Position numbers and translations under genes: made by a program. The notes below the pieces were generated by a model that ran no database searches, was not told the DNA's origin, and saw only the letters and a program-made list of their open reading frames with translations. From DAOVXM01 sp963746255 (lineage in GTDB: Bacteria; Chloroflexota; Anaerolineae; Anaerolineales; UBA4823), in NCBI GenBank assembly GCA_963746255.1, contig CAVVAJ010000009.1, positions 1,641,632 to 1,705,631 of the forward strand: a stretch of DNA of 64,000 nt, in the 5' to 3' direction. Numbering within the stretch: position 1 is the stretch's first letter; every line of letters starts with the position of its first letter. Below are positions 44,362-54,161 of this stretch, one piece after another.

Positions 44362-45267
44362 TCAGCGGGGTTTTTGCCTTCCGGCACGTTTTTCTTTGCT
44401 GAAATAATTTAATAACAATCCCCCCCCCAATTTGAGCAGCATAGCTAAATAGTACAACCAATTTAGCATGAAGAAGTAATCACCTGCGTAGTTCTTGCGG
44501 TAGAACAACCAATACGAGCGGTGCCACTCAATTATTGACCGGTATGGATGTACCCGCGAGCCTCCCTGCCCTCCATAGTGGGTGATGTGGGCTGATGGTA
44601 CGTAGAATATATTCCACCCCGCTTTGCGAGCACGTAAACAATAATCAGCATCCTCCTGGTATGCAAAGAATTGCTCGTCAAGGTATCCAATCCCGGTGAT
44701 AACCTCTTTGCGTATCATCATACATGATCCAGCAACTCCAGCCACGATATGGGTTTCATCTTCATCCATGTAGTTCATTAGATAACCGCCGAAGAGCTTG
44801 CTGCGCGGGAATAATGCAGGGAGTCGTAAGAAGTAAGAGATTACTGCCCATGGGCGTGATTCCCCTCGTCTGCATGGTGATTGTAGAGACCCATCGGTAT
44901 TCAGAACCTTTGGACCACAGATACCAACATCAGGGTGGGTATTTAGAAAACTTATTAGTTCATTAAGTGCACCAGGATGAACAAGGGTATCCGGATTTAG
45001 CTGTAATAGATATTTGCCTTGTCCCCGATGGAGGGCTTGGTTCATTGGAGCGGTAAAACCTTCGTTGTCTTGGTTTTGGATTACTAAGGTCTCTGGGAAT
45101 TCTTCCCGCAGCATGGAGATGGTTCCGTCAGTTGATCCATTATCCACAACGATGATCTCATGAGTACCGTCTGGTGGGCATTCTCTGATTGATAATAAAC
45201 AATCTCGCAAGTATCCCCGCGCTTGATAACTGACAATACAAATTGATAGCAGCATCTCTTTAGTCAT
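44362..45267 (-). CDS. GT2-family glycosyltransferase
   Basis: This protein of about 301 residues has the GT-A fold signatures: SICIVSYQARGYLRDCLLSI at the N-terminus, VDNGSTDGTISML and LQLNPDT as the metal-binding DxD equivalent, then MIRKEVITGIGYLDEQFFAYQEDADYCLR. A C-terminal hydrophobic helix may touch the membrane. It is rhamnosyltransferase-like. The ATG at 45267 is chosen because the frame upstream overlaps the previous gene. Confidence 0.82.
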   Translation of the reverse strand: MTKEMLLSICIVSYQARGYLRDCLLSIRECPPDGTHEIIVVDNGSTDGTISMLREEFPETLVIQNQDNEGFTAPMNQALHRGQGKYLLQLNPDTLVHPGALNELISFLNTHPDVGICGPKVLNTDGSLQSPCRRGESRPWAVISYFLRLPALFPRSKLFGGYLMNYMDEDETHIVAGVAGSCMMIRKEVITGIGYLDEQFFAYQEDADYCLRARKAGWNIFYVPSAHITHYGGQGGSRVHPYRSIIEWHRSYWLFYRKNYAGDYFFMLNWLYYLAMLLKLGGGLLLNYFSKEKRAGRQKPR

Positions 45268-45283
45268 AGAACACGAGTAGTAT

Positions 45284-46529
45284 TCAGAAGGGGAAGATCG
45301 GTGCAAGTAAGCGCCGGAAGTAGATCCATATCTGCTTTAGCAATGTTTTCCAGCCACGATTCCGAAGTGAGTATATACCCATCTGCAGGTAAGTTGGATG
45401 GCGTTCGTATTCGGGAGTTACTCTTTCTAGATCTTGATTTATCCGCGGTCGCGCTTCAAATTTCGGGTAATTTAATTTCTCAACGATCTGGGATATAGTT
45501 GAGACTAGCTCTCTTGATCGCACTTGTGGGTGGTAGCGTGCGATCACGTCTTGATAGGCTTGATTTCCCATTTGTTTGCGTAACCTTGTATCTTCCACTA
45601 ACTCCGACAATCTCTTTTCCCAATCCTGATTGCTTTCTGCCAACCATCCGTTTTCCCCTGATTGAATTGCATACCTGAAAGCAGATATTGGGCTCGCGAT
45701 CGTCGGGACTCGCACTAATCCAGCTTCCATATATTTGATTTCGCTTTTTGATTGGCTGAACGGATTATCTGCCACCAAAGGAGCAATGTTGATATCAAAC
45801 TGGCAAAGCAAGCTGGGCAATCTTCGCCATGGCACCAAATTAATGTGTCTAATTCTCTCAGTAAGATCACCCCAATCCTCACCAGGGTCAATCGGACCAA
45901 TTAACCATAGTTCGGTATGTGAATATTTTTGAAGTGTTTTTTTTATGGCAGGTTTAGCGACGGTGAAGTCGTGATTGTGGGTTGCTGTCCCACTTGCGTA
46001 CCCAATAATCACTTTTCTCGCCTCTTCCCTCTTGGCTGTATAAGCGTCCTCAGATAAATCTAGCATTTCAATATCGAATGCATTGCGGTGTACCCAACTG
46101 GGTTTCCGAAAGGATTGCATCTGATCAGCGAGATAATTCTGTCGACACCGTTGCTGCCTGGCAGTTTTCCAAAGTAATGGAATTGCGGCGCAAATCATCC
46201 TGGTATAGTTGAGCGCGGATAGGATCTGCAAAATCTGGACTGTCAATCCATTGGAACGACTTGGGATTAAAAGTTAAGTCGTCGCTGTCAAGTATTCCCA
46301 GAACGTTTTTCTGATGGATGAAAGCAAATAGTCGTTCTACGAAGGGGTCATATGTCACCCGGTGTAGGAAACTAATAGAAGCATGTGAGAGTTTATCGAT
46401 TAGTTTCGGGTCGGTGATGTGAGAAAGCTGGCAGGGAACTCCTGCCAACTGGAATTGTTCGAACAGGTGAAATGTGCGGTAGCGGCGTGTATCGCCTTTG
46501 ACCCCACTGACTAAGTGGATATTGTGCAT
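45284..46529 (-). pseudogene. GT4-family glycosyltransferase, +1 frameshift
   Basis: The N-terminal 130 residues read from 46529 (MHNIHLVSGVKGDTRRYRTF then LGILDSDDLTFNPKSFQWID) and stop at 46125. The C-terminal 290 residues, one frame over, begin NYLADQMQSFRKPSWVHRN and contain VIIGYASGTATHNHDF and KYMEAGLVRVPTIAS, the GT-B donor site. Removing one T at about 46135 (GAATTAT to GAATAT) joins TVSTE directly to YLADQ. It is similar in layout to the GT4 gene at 54162-55313. Confidence 0.8.
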
Positions 46530-46595
46530 TATTAATGCAGTTTATCATAGAAATAGTGCTGAAGATTTAGCTGTCAAAAGCATTGATCATTTACC

Positions 46596-46638
46596 TTCGA
46601 TTTTAAATCGAAATCCACCTGTGAGGATTACCAGGTGG
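46596..46638 (-). terminator. Paired stem-loops downstream of the beta-helix gene
   Basis: CCACCTG and CAGGTGG form a stem at 46615-46638. A perfect 17-base palindrome follows at 46596-46612. The tract is AT-rich and is followed by the glycosyltransferase start at 46529. It probably ends the beta-helix mRNA. Confidence 0.5.
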
Positions 46639-46709
46639 GAGAGCCGTGTTGTGATTTGTACTGGGATTAGTTGTGGCTTGAATTATCCCGCTTGGTAGAA
46701 ACCATGTTC

Positions 46710-49439
46710 TCAGCGCAAAACTACCGGTAAATTTATTTTATGCAGTTCATCAACAATTTTTATCGATAGATTAACCTGCTCGGTACCAGCCTCACCAGCA
46801 TCAATGACGATAGTGCCATTGTATGTGCCAGGCGAGAATTTGTCAGCCTTCACGATAAAGTTGAGCGGAGTGGTTATTTGTGTCTCACCGCTTGTAGTGA
46901 CTAACTCTATCAGTTCAGGGGTGAGTGTGTGGGCTGTCCAACTCATTGTGTTTCCCCCATAATTGGATACCGAAATTGCTCCTACATTTACCTCGATATT
47001 TAAGCCCGCCAACACAAAAAACTCTTGGGGAATATAGAGTTCTGGTGTTGCAGTATCCACAGTACTAATTATGCCGCCTTCAATAGTGATTACATACAAT
47101 GTGTAAGAGCTACCTGCGTCACTAGGAATTTCTATCGACCCGGTTGGTGAGGAAGCTATTTTTACGCCTTGATCAATGGCAACATCAAGGAATGTGCCTG
47201 AAGTGATGGCCCAATTCAAGATTGTTGAGTCGTTATCACCAGAATTGTATAGCACGGCTTCCGGGAGTTGTGTATCAGCGATGCCAAAATAGTAGTTTTG
47301 ACCATCTACTGACAGTGTGTGAACCCCATCATCATCTGTGAGTATAACTCCTGTGTAATCAGAGGTTATCGGCTTCTCATCCAGCATTGCTGTATCACCA
47401 TTCCATATATACCCCAGGTAAGATGGGATTTGAATAGATGTGCTTCCAACGATGCTTGATTTCATAATTTGAGGCGGAGTACCAATTATCGCTCCTGTTG
47501 CCGGCCGGTCAGCCAATGCATAGTTGTCGATTTGAGATTTATCGGTAACTGTCCCATTGCTGCGTGTGATTACGAGGTCGTTTAATTGAGATACATTTTT
47601 CCAACTATAGTATGGTAAGCTATCAGAATATACCGAAGCGCTGATATCAGAATGATAGAATGTATTGTTGTTATAGCGCACATCATTAATCGGACCATCT
47701 ACCCTATCATCATCATAGATTGGTAGTCCGTGATTATCACTAATAACTGAGCCTTGAACGACACCGTTTACGAGGATGTTCCTGCCAACCATGGGGGAGG
47801 TAAAGATTGCTGAACCAAAGTTTGTGTTATTTATCGTGTTCCTTATGAATTTATTATCGTTCGCATTGATCGTCGACCCCTGGACAAACATCCCCCCACC
47901 GAAAATGTCAGCCGAGTTATTGGCAAAAGTTGTACTCGATATATCCACAAAGGATTGATTGATTACTGCGATTCCACCCCCTGAACTATTTGTAGTTCCA
48001 ATAGCATCACAATTTATAACCAAGCTATCTCGAATCGACAAATCTACCAAATCTACTAGAATGCCGCCACCAACACCTGTTCCAGGAACACCTGGGGTCT
48101 CCGTAACGTCTAGATCGTGTAACATCACACGTTTTAGGTTTACTTTTGCACGGTTCTCATCCAATGTCCCCATTGCAGAAACCCCGTTCAGCCCATAGGT
48201 ACGATTCATATCTCCTGCAGTATAAATCCCCCCCCCAGTCTGACCAACAGTAGTCACTCCATCGTAGTTCCCTTGGATGTATGTATCCTGGATCGTAAGT
48301 TGGGCAGAAGGGCGGTTAATTTGTCCGTAATTTGTTGTGAAATTTGCCGTATCATTTGAAACCGCTGAAATTGCTCCGCCAAAACCTTGGGCAATATCGT
48401 TACTGGTGACTTGGTTGCCTTGGAAAATACTGCTGTATATCTCTACTGTTGCACGGTAGTTAGTGACTGCTCCGCCTACTTCAGCGCGGTTTTTAATGAA
48501 TTGAGAAGTGAATATTTTAAACAGAGTTTGATCCTCCGCGTGGATAGCACCCCCTTCGGTAGGATTCGATATTGGTACACCTGCGTCATGTTGTGATTGG
48601 TTGTCTGTGAAGAATGAATTCGATATAATAACATCTGCGTTTGGGGATGTTACGGGGTCAGACCAGGACCCAATTGCATATATTGCCCCTCCTACGTACC
48701 CAGCCTGATTATCTTCAAAGTAGCTATTCGAAACTCTTAATTTTGAATTACCGACGTGGATGCCCCCTCCAGCAGCTGTACTTGAATGTCCTGGCAAATT
48801 CGTGCGGTTGTCCTTAAACTTTGAGCGGTGAATAAATGCTGTGGAATTTTCTTCAAGTGCTAGACCACCCCCATAGTGGCTGGCATGATTGCTCTCCCAC
48901 ATCGTATCAATAAAGAATACCGTGGAACCATAAGTGACTACGATGCCTCCTGCGCTGCTTGAACTATTACCGCGGTTATTGAAAAACTTACAGTATTTAA
49001 AGGTGGCATTAGCCCGGTATATTGTTACACCCCCAGCAACACCTTGCTTCGCAGAGTAACCATTCGCGAAAATTATATTTTCAAAAACAACAGGCTTTCC
49101 CGATGATAGGCTCGAATTGATGAACCGTAAGATATCAAATTTCCCCCCTCCATCAAGTATGACTTGCGCTCCTTCAGTAGCCCGGACAGTAAAACCCTTA
49201 CCCAAATCGGAAATATTATACCCACCGTATGGAGCACGATAGGTTCCTGACGCCAGCTCAATTACACCGTTGTTTGGGATTTGGTTTATTGCCGATTGTA
49301 GATCGCTTACATCCGATGGCACATGGATGATGTCAGTTCCAACCGTACCATTGACTCCTGCAGATGTGTCCTGGATAAGCCCGAAAACTAAGATCATGAC
49401 AATAAAGAATTGAGAAATCGCCTTAGTTTTGAATACCAT
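46710..49439 (-). CDS. Secreted right-handed beta-helix repeat protein
   Basis: This 909-residue protein has a signal peptide (residues about 8-28). Repeated coils with Asn/Gly/Ile-rich motifs fill residues about 40-560 (for example GGGIHVGNSKLRVSNSYFED and SGGGIAVINQSFVDISSTTF), which is the pectate-lyase-like beta-helix pattern. The C-terminal 300 residues are Ig-like or sandwich-like beta domains. No lyase catalytic residues are obvious, so an adhesin or polysaccharide-binding role is as likely as an enzyme. The second ATG (49439) sits five bases past AGAGG and is preferred. A c-di-GMP riboswitch lies upstream. Confidence 0.8.
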   Translation of the reverse strand: MVFKTKAISQFFIVMILVFGLIQDTSAGVNGTVGTDIIHVPSDVSDLQSAINQIPNNGVIELASGTYRAPYGGYNISDLGKGFTVRATEGAQVILDGGGKFDILRFINSSLSSGKPVVFENIIFANGYSAKQGVAGGVTIYRANATFKYCKFFNNRGNSSSSAGGIVVTYGSTVFFIDTMWESNHASHYGGGLALEENSTAFIHRSKFKDNRTNLPGHSSTAAGGGIHVGNSKLRVSNSYFEDNQAGYVGGAIYAIGSWSDPVTSPNADVIISNSFFTDNQSQHDAGVPISNPTEGGAIHAEDQTLFKIFTSQFIKNRAEVGGAVTNYRATVEIYSSIFQGNQVTSNDIAQGFGGAISAVSNDTANFTTNYGQINRPSAQLTIQDTYIQGNYDGVTTVGQTGGGIYTAGDMNRTYGLNGVSAMGTLDENRAKVNLKRVMLHDLDVTETPGVPGTGVGGGILVDLVDLSIRDSLVINCDAIGTTNSSGGGIAVINQSFVDISSTTFANNSADIFGGGMFVQGSTINANDNKFIRNTINNTNFGSAIFTSPMVGRNILVNGVVQGSVISDNHGLPIYDDDRVDGPINDVRYNNNTFYHSDISASVYSDSLPYYSWKNVSQLNDLVITRSNGTVTDKSQIDNYALADRPATGAIIGTPPQIMKSSIVGSTSIQIPSYLGYIWNGDTAMLDEKPITSDYTGVILTDDDGVHTLSVDGQNYYFGIADTQLPEAVLYNSGDNDSTILNWAITSGTFLDVAIDQGVKIASSPTGSIEIPSDAGSSYTLYVITIEGGIISTVDTATPELYIPQEFFVLAGLNIEVNVGAISVSNYGGNTMSWTAHTLTPELIELVTTSGETQITTPLNFIVKADKFSPGTYNGTIVIDAGEAGTEQVNLSIKIVDELHKINLPVVLR

Positions 49440-49488
49440 CATATCCTCTTTGGTTGATGCGATATCGCCTGCGATTTTCTCTCATCGA

Positions 49489-49518
49489 AAATAAAAGAGC
49501 CTGGTACTATCAGGCTCT
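49489..49518 (-). terminator. Intrinsic terminator in the riboswitch expression platform
   Basis: GAGCCTG and CAGGCTC (with an extra A-T pair) form a 7-8-bp stem with a seven-base loop. On the minus strand TTTTATTTT follows. It lies between the aptamer and the beta-helix start, so it is the switch for transcription termination. Confidence 0.8.
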
Positions 49519-49542
49519 CAGGAACTAAGCAAATTATCTGCT

Positions 49543-49638
49543 CGTTCGGGAACCTGGCTGTCATAGTCACTCACGATGACTTTAGACCCATGGCTTTGCG
49601 TCGCCGGTTTTCACCGGGTTTGCCTTTTCGCAGTCAAC
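49543..49638 (-). ncRNA. Cyclic di-GMP-I (GEMM) riboswitch aptamer
   Basis: The minus strand gives the class I elements in order: AAAAGGCAAACC, CCGGT-GAAA-ACCGG, GACGCAAAGCCATGGGTCTA and CTATGACAGCCAGGTTCCCG. It is closer to consensus than the copy at 10.5 kb. The downstream terminator means it acts by transcription termination, while the first copy seems to act on translation. Confidence 0.93.
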
Positions 49639-49661
49639 AGTTGTATATGTATCTTGACCCT

Positions 49662-49691
49662 ATTGTACAGAATACACCCATGTTATGTCAA
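49662..49691 (-). promoter_or_regulatory. Promoter for the riboswitch-beta-helix transcript
   Basis: TTGACA (49691-49686) and TACAAT (49667-49662) are separated by 18 bases on the minus strand, a near-consensus sigma-70 promoter, 24 bases before the aptamer. Confidence 0.75.
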
Positions 49692-49837
49692 CTTGCGATC
49701 TCGTAAGTAGCGCTCCCTTTGATGCCGTTGAGTTAACCTGAAGGGAGATTCTATCCGGGTGTATCTCGATGTTGGTTAAGATTAGTTTAAGATCGGGTTA
49801 TTATGTCATCAAACCTTTTGGATGATTTCGTAATTGA

Positions 49838-50944
49838 TCATAGGCTGATAATTTTCATTGGATCGATATTTATTGTTCTCGGCACTGGGATGTTTTTCTT
49901 TCGTGCCAACGCATAGAAACTTTGCAAAGTTGGCAGTAAATAGCTGCATACATGACTGCTTCGAATACGTTGTTGTATCGGTAATCGTCTGAACAATCCC
50001 TGAATGACTCCATCGTAGTAAAAATAATCAAGTAATCCTAGGTATAGAGAATCTAATGCGTTATTATCTTGCCACTCATAATAACTAGCCAAATGACAGG
50101 CATTTTGTTCGATATTATTGATTTTTTCTGTTGGGAACGGGTTTGTGAAAAACTCTGTTTTTGCCAGTAACTTCATTATGCGAATGTATTGTGCGCGGAA
50201 CTTCCAATGCATCCTGGGGTGTTTTGCAGCAAACAAATTGGCCATTAACCCCGTTTTGAACTGTCTCTTTGAGAATGACCAGATTGTATGGTAATGATAA
50301 TGGTACCCAAGTATGGCTGAAGAATGGATGATTTTGAGGCCATGTTGAGCTAACCGGTAGGCCAATTCAGCGTCTTCATAAGCCGCATACCGAAAATCAG
50401 TGTCAAACAGTCTGTCGAGCTGTTTTAAAATGGCTAATTTGAGAGAGATATTTGCAGTATAGAAATGCCGGAAATCGTATTCGGCCCCATTTTTAAGATA
50501 ATGGTAGCTAAATTGCTGAGCGCCTATACCATCGATATGCTTCATGAGCGTGTTTATGGGGATATTACTTGGCCAGACAACTTTTCCAAGGATCGCTATG
50601 TTCTGTTGTGGGTATTGCTTATGTGCAACCACATGCCCCCAAACCATTTTTCGATCAGGTGAGATATCGTCACCAACAATTAATATTAGCGGGGATTTTG
50701 CTCGTTCAATTCCGTGGTTACGTGCAGCTGCCGGTCCGCAATTCTTTTCCAGGCGATGTACCTTAAGCGAATAGCGGGATGGAGCATATCCGGAGAGTAG
50801 ATCATAGGTGTTATCCGTTGATGCATCGTCAACGGCTATTAGTTCAAAATTAGTGTCACCGAGCTGTGTATCATACGCCTCTAACACATTTAGTAGTTCA
50901 TGCGCTCGATTGTGGCAAGGCATAATAATGCTCAAGTCAGTCAT
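49838..50944 (-). CDS. GT2-family glycosyltransferase
   Basis: This 368-residue protein has LSIIMPCHNRAHELLNVLEA at the N-terminus, AVDDASTDNT, and the metal-binding region ILIVGDDISPD, followed by the acceptor-side FRYAAYEDAELAYRLAQHG. This is the GT-A fold of the GT2 family. It is the last gene of the glycosyltransferase run that starts at 57 kb. Confidence 0.82.
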   Translation of the reverse strand: MTDLSIIMPCHNRAHELLNVLEAYDTQLGDTNFELIAVDDASTDNTYDLLSGYAPSRYSLKVHRLEKNCGPAAARNHGIERAKSPLILIVGDDISPDRKMVWGHVVAHKQYPQQNIAILGKVVWPSNIPINTLMKHIDGIGAQQFSYHYLKNGAEYDFRHFYTANISLKLAILKQLDRLFDTDFRYAAYEDAELAYRLAQHGLKIIHSSAILGYHYHYHTIWSFSKRQFKTGLMANLFAAKHPRMHWKFRAQYIRIMKLLAKTEFFTNPFPTEKINNIEQNACHLASYYEWQDNNALDSLYLGLLDYFYYDGVIQGLFRRLPIQQRIRSSHVCSYLLPTLQSFYALARKKNIPVPRTINIDPMKIISL

Positions 50945-50968
50945 GGAAAGATTATTGTTCGATTGCTA

Positions 50969-51994
50969 TCAGTAGAGCGGGACCATTCTCGATAATGTTG
51001 TCTTTACTTTTGAGAAGAATCCCATTACCTGTTCTGAATTTAATTCATTCAAGTTTACGTTTTCGCGTATAAAGTCCAGATATATATCGCGGACGGGGTT
51101 AGTTGGTTCAAGCAATGCGAGGGCAAAATCGCTGTGTGACGGAAGGGTTTGAAGCAACATTACAGAAAGAACTCGCTCCATACCGTATGTGTAAATTGAG
51201 CTAAGCAATTGGTCCGTTCTTTCTGCCCAACTGGCTTGGTTGAGGAAGTCTTCCCGTCGGATATATTGGGGGAGATGCATAGCCAGGATCCAGCATATTT
51301 CAAAGATCATGGCTGAGGTGTCTTCTCTAATGGTATTGGATTGATGAATCCGATATTGAAGAAGCGCCTCTGGTATCATCAACAATGGTGTTATCGCTGC
51401 TGCGCGAAGAGCATAATCCCAATCATGAGCATACCGGAGAGGTCTGAACTCACCGATTTCTTCGAATATTGTACGGGTGAAGATAAAGTTTGAGGTTGTC
51501 GCCCAATAATTTTCCGTGAGTAAGGCGAGACGCAAGTCACTCTCTTGACGAAAGCTTTTTTCCGGATGTGCTAAAGCCCAAGGATGACTATCTTGGTAGC
51601 CATGTTTGATGCTAAGTTTTTTCCCACTATCATCAATAATTTGAATGTGTGAACCTGCAAAGTTAATCCGTGGATTTTCTTCAAACAATCTGAGCAAATG
51701 CTCCAATCTCTTAGGGTGGTACATGTCGTCTGAGTTCAAAATGGCTAAGTAATCACCCTTGGAGTTCCTCAAGCCTAGGTTGATTGCGCTGTGTGCGCCA
51801 CTGTTAGCTTGGCAGAATAGATGAATGCGAGGGTCGCTAAAGCGTTTGATAGTTTCTAGACTATTATCAGTTGAACCATCATCAACGATGATCAGCTCCC
51901 AATCTTCTATGGATTGATTGAGAACACTATTTATCGCATTCCCGATATACTTATCATGGTTATAGGAAGGTATTATGATGGATATTTCAGTCAT
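50969..51994 (-). CDS. GT2-family glycosyltransferase
   Basis: This 341-residue protein starts MTEISIIIPSYNHDKYIGNA and contains LIIVDDGSTDNSLETI and the LAILNSDDMYHPKRL metal-binding box, the canonical GT2 pattern. The ATG at 51994 overlaps the end of the upstream GT4 gene by eight bases (ATGACTGA). An in-frame ATG at 52048 is internal to that gene and less likely. Confidence 0.85.
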   Translation of the reverse strand: MTEISIIIPSYNHDKYIGNAINSVLNQSIEDWELIIVDDGSTDNSLETIKRFSDPRIHLFCQANSGAHSAINLGLRNSKGDYLAILNSDDMYHPKRLEHLLRLFEENPRINFAGSHIQIIDDSGKKLSIKHGYQDSHPWALAHPEKSFRQESDLRLALLTENYWATTSNFIFTRTIFEEIGEFRPLRYAHDWDYALRAAAITPLLMIPEALLQYRIHQSNTIREDTSAMIFEICWILAMHLPQYIRREDFLNQASWAERTDQLLSSIYTYGMERVLSVMLLQTLPSHSDFALALLEPTNPVRDIYLDFIRENVNLNELNSEQVMGFFSKVKTTLSRMVPLY

Positions 51995-54095
51995 GGCTTG
52001 TGCCAAGGAGCGCAGAATAATATTTTTGCGCTGTTCTGCGAATATCATACCTGCCCAATATGGTTTCGCGCAACTTTACTGGATCAGGAGGGGTATCGAG
52101 GAGGCTGGTAGTTGCATTGGCGAGTGCGTCAATGTCCCCAATTTGTTCGATAACTATTCCCCCACCCGAGAAATCGATAACTTCTTTATTATTACCCACA
52201 TTAGTTGTTACCAGCGGCACTCCCATCACTTGCGCTTCTATGATTATCATTGGCATGCCCTCAAACTCAGAAGGTAGAACGAGCACATTCGAGATTGCCA
52301 AGACATCACTTATCGGTCTATAGAACCCAAGGCGCCTAAAGTTTGTTCCCCCGATTTTTTTTACTTGATTGTCTACGGTTTCGGATAAAGGACCGTCTCC
52401 AACCATAAGGAAAGTTATCCTTTGCTCACCAGCAAAACGACGACTTAGTTCAACGAAATCTAAGGGACGTTTCTGTTGATGAAGCCGTGAAGCGAAAGTA
52501 ACAACTTTATTATTTTTTGGAATTCCAAATTTTTCCTTGATGGTTGAGATTCTCTCTTGATTATATTCCTTCGGCAATAGTTCTGTTGCGTCAATACCGT
52601 TCTCAATCAAAAGAACTTGGTCAGGATCGGCGCCTTTGTTAATATATGCTTGGCATATCCTGGAATTAACGCCAATATACCCATCGGTGTTGAGGATCAC
52701 TCCTGGGTCGTATCTATTGATCCACCCCACTATTAAATCATATACTTGATCAACAATTCTGATATTCGGGTAATTTCTTTTAAGAAAGCTTAGGTTGTCG
52801 TATATCCAGCTCGATCCATTAGCGATATATATTGTATTGGGTTGGTATTTTTCAATAAAGTAGGTCATTAGGGATTGGTACTGGCTGGGGTGTGCGTAAT
52901 CTGGCAAAGTGTAAACAAATGGTGTTACCTGGCGAAACGCGTCTGCCATAGTCCCAAGTTCATCATCGAGAGCCTCAAATGTGATCACGACGAAGCGGAT
53001 TTCTCTGTTCAATTGCTGCATAATCTTTAAGTGAATTTGCTCTGCTCCACCAACTGCAAGGAAAGGCATGATCAAGAAAACGGTTGGTAAAGATGACATG
53101 CTTCGATTTTTCGACAAAACACTATCTACCGAAAAAACTTGTCGGAGAATCGCATTATTCTCTCGAATGTTCTCCGCACCAGAATAAATGTAGGGTGGGT
53201 GTAAAAATAACCTTGCGTTGGATACTTTGGTTTCGAGTAAGAATTGGTCAGCAATATCGGCACTGCTGGTCGTATGCCTAATCACTTTGCCGACCGGCAC
53301 CGACAATCCAGAGGAACCTTCCATAGCACCTGTAATATCTAGTGTATAGTTGTCAGTTACGCATTCCTTACGAGCAACGATACGGAATAATGGATGCAGA
53401 CGGTCACCTGGGAGTAGACTCTGGTCGATTTTGTCTGTCGCCCAATCATAAGCCCCCAATAGGTTTATAGTAAATAGCAACCCTTCACTTTCCAAAGTTA
53501 TTAGATTTGCTTCAAGATATGTCTCGCTTTGACTTAATAAATCTTCGCTGGCAAATACGATATACCTACCTTCAATACCATCTAACACAGATCTGAGAGA
53601 TGTTGCTGGCCAGCTTTTGCCATTTGAAAGATTTATTACTTTGCCAAAGTTTGCATCCCATGCAGCGATTTCTAATGAAACTAGGCTCTGGGAATTCACC
53701 CACCTAGATATCCTCTGCTGATCTAACTCGGGTAGTACAGAATTGTTTTCAATAATCACACTTATTGCTGGGTCTGATAAGCGAAATTCTGCCGATTGAA
53801 TATCTGGTTGATAAATTTGATCCTTTCGTGTATCAATGATTGGGTGCAAACTGCGCCCCCGGATAGATGATGCAAACCGGCTTCCTAAAGCTCGCGAGCC
53901 TTCGTTTCTTAGAATTCGTAATGTTTGGAATATGACTTGAACAGTTTTTTCTCGGAAGCTTTTATGAGGGAAAAGTGTTAATCGAAACCTATAGAGAAAT
54001 TCAAGCAACTTCCACCCGCGGCTGTTTTGTATAGCTTGTATTTGTTCGTTGTAGAGCGATATAAGCCGCTGCTGTTCATTTATCTTCAAACCCAA
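51987..54095 (-). CDS. Large GT4-family glycosyltransferase
   Basis: The C-terminal 370 residues are a GT-B glycosyltransferase: FLIMPFLAVGGAEQIHLKIM, VVTFASRLHQQKRPLDFVEL and the donor motif LVLPSEFEGMPMIIIEAQVM. The N-terminal 300 residues include a helical, coiled-coil-like start and a domain that is not recognised. The start is uncertain. The open frame continues upstream for 22 codons to the TGA at 54162-54164, and only TTG codons are available; I use the TTG at 54095. The same frame holds the preceding glycosyltransferase gene. Confidence 0.78.
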   Translation of the reverse strand: MGLKINEQQRLISLYNEQIQAIQNSRGWKLLEFLYRFRLTLFPHKSFREKTVQVIFQTLRILRNEGSRALGSRFASSIRGRSLHPIIDTRKDQIYQPDIQSAEFRLSDPAISVIIENNSVLPELDQQRISRWVNSQSLVSLEIAAWDANFGKVINLSNGKSWPATSLRSVLDGIEGRYIVFASEDLLSQSETYLEANLITLESEGLLFTINLLGAYDWATDKIDQSLLPGDRLHPLFRIVARKECVTDNYTLDITGAMEGSSGLSVPVGKVIRHTTSSADIADQFLLETKVSNARLFLHPPYIYSGAENIRENNAILRQVFSVDSVLSKNRSMSSLPTVFLIMPFLAVGGAEQIHLKIMQQLNREIRFVVITFEALDDELGTMADAFRQVTPFVYTLPDYAHPSQYQSLMTYFIEKYQPNTIYIANGSSWIYDNLSFLKRNYPNIRIVDQVYDLIVGWINRYDPGVILNTDGYIGVNSRICQAYINKGADPDQVLLIENGIDATELLPKEYNQERISTIKEKFGIPKNNKVVTFASRLHQQKRPLDFVELSRRFAGEQRITFLMVGDGPLSETVDNQVKKIGGTNFRRLGFYRPISDVLAISNVLVLPSEFEGMPMIIIEAQVMGVPLVTTNVGNNKEVIDFSGGGIVIEQIGDIDALANATTSLLDTPPDPVKLRETILGRYDIRRTAQKYYSALLGTSHD

Positions 54096-54161
54096 GGCGT
54101 CGATCGCTCTTTGTTGATTATCAATGTCATCTTCTAGAATTGCTAACTCAGCTGCACTCTC

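Noticed and set aside
46596..46612. The 17-base perfect palindrome as a transcription-factor operator.
   Set aside because: It is directly downstream of another stem and past the stop of the beta-helix gene, so a terminator role is simpler.
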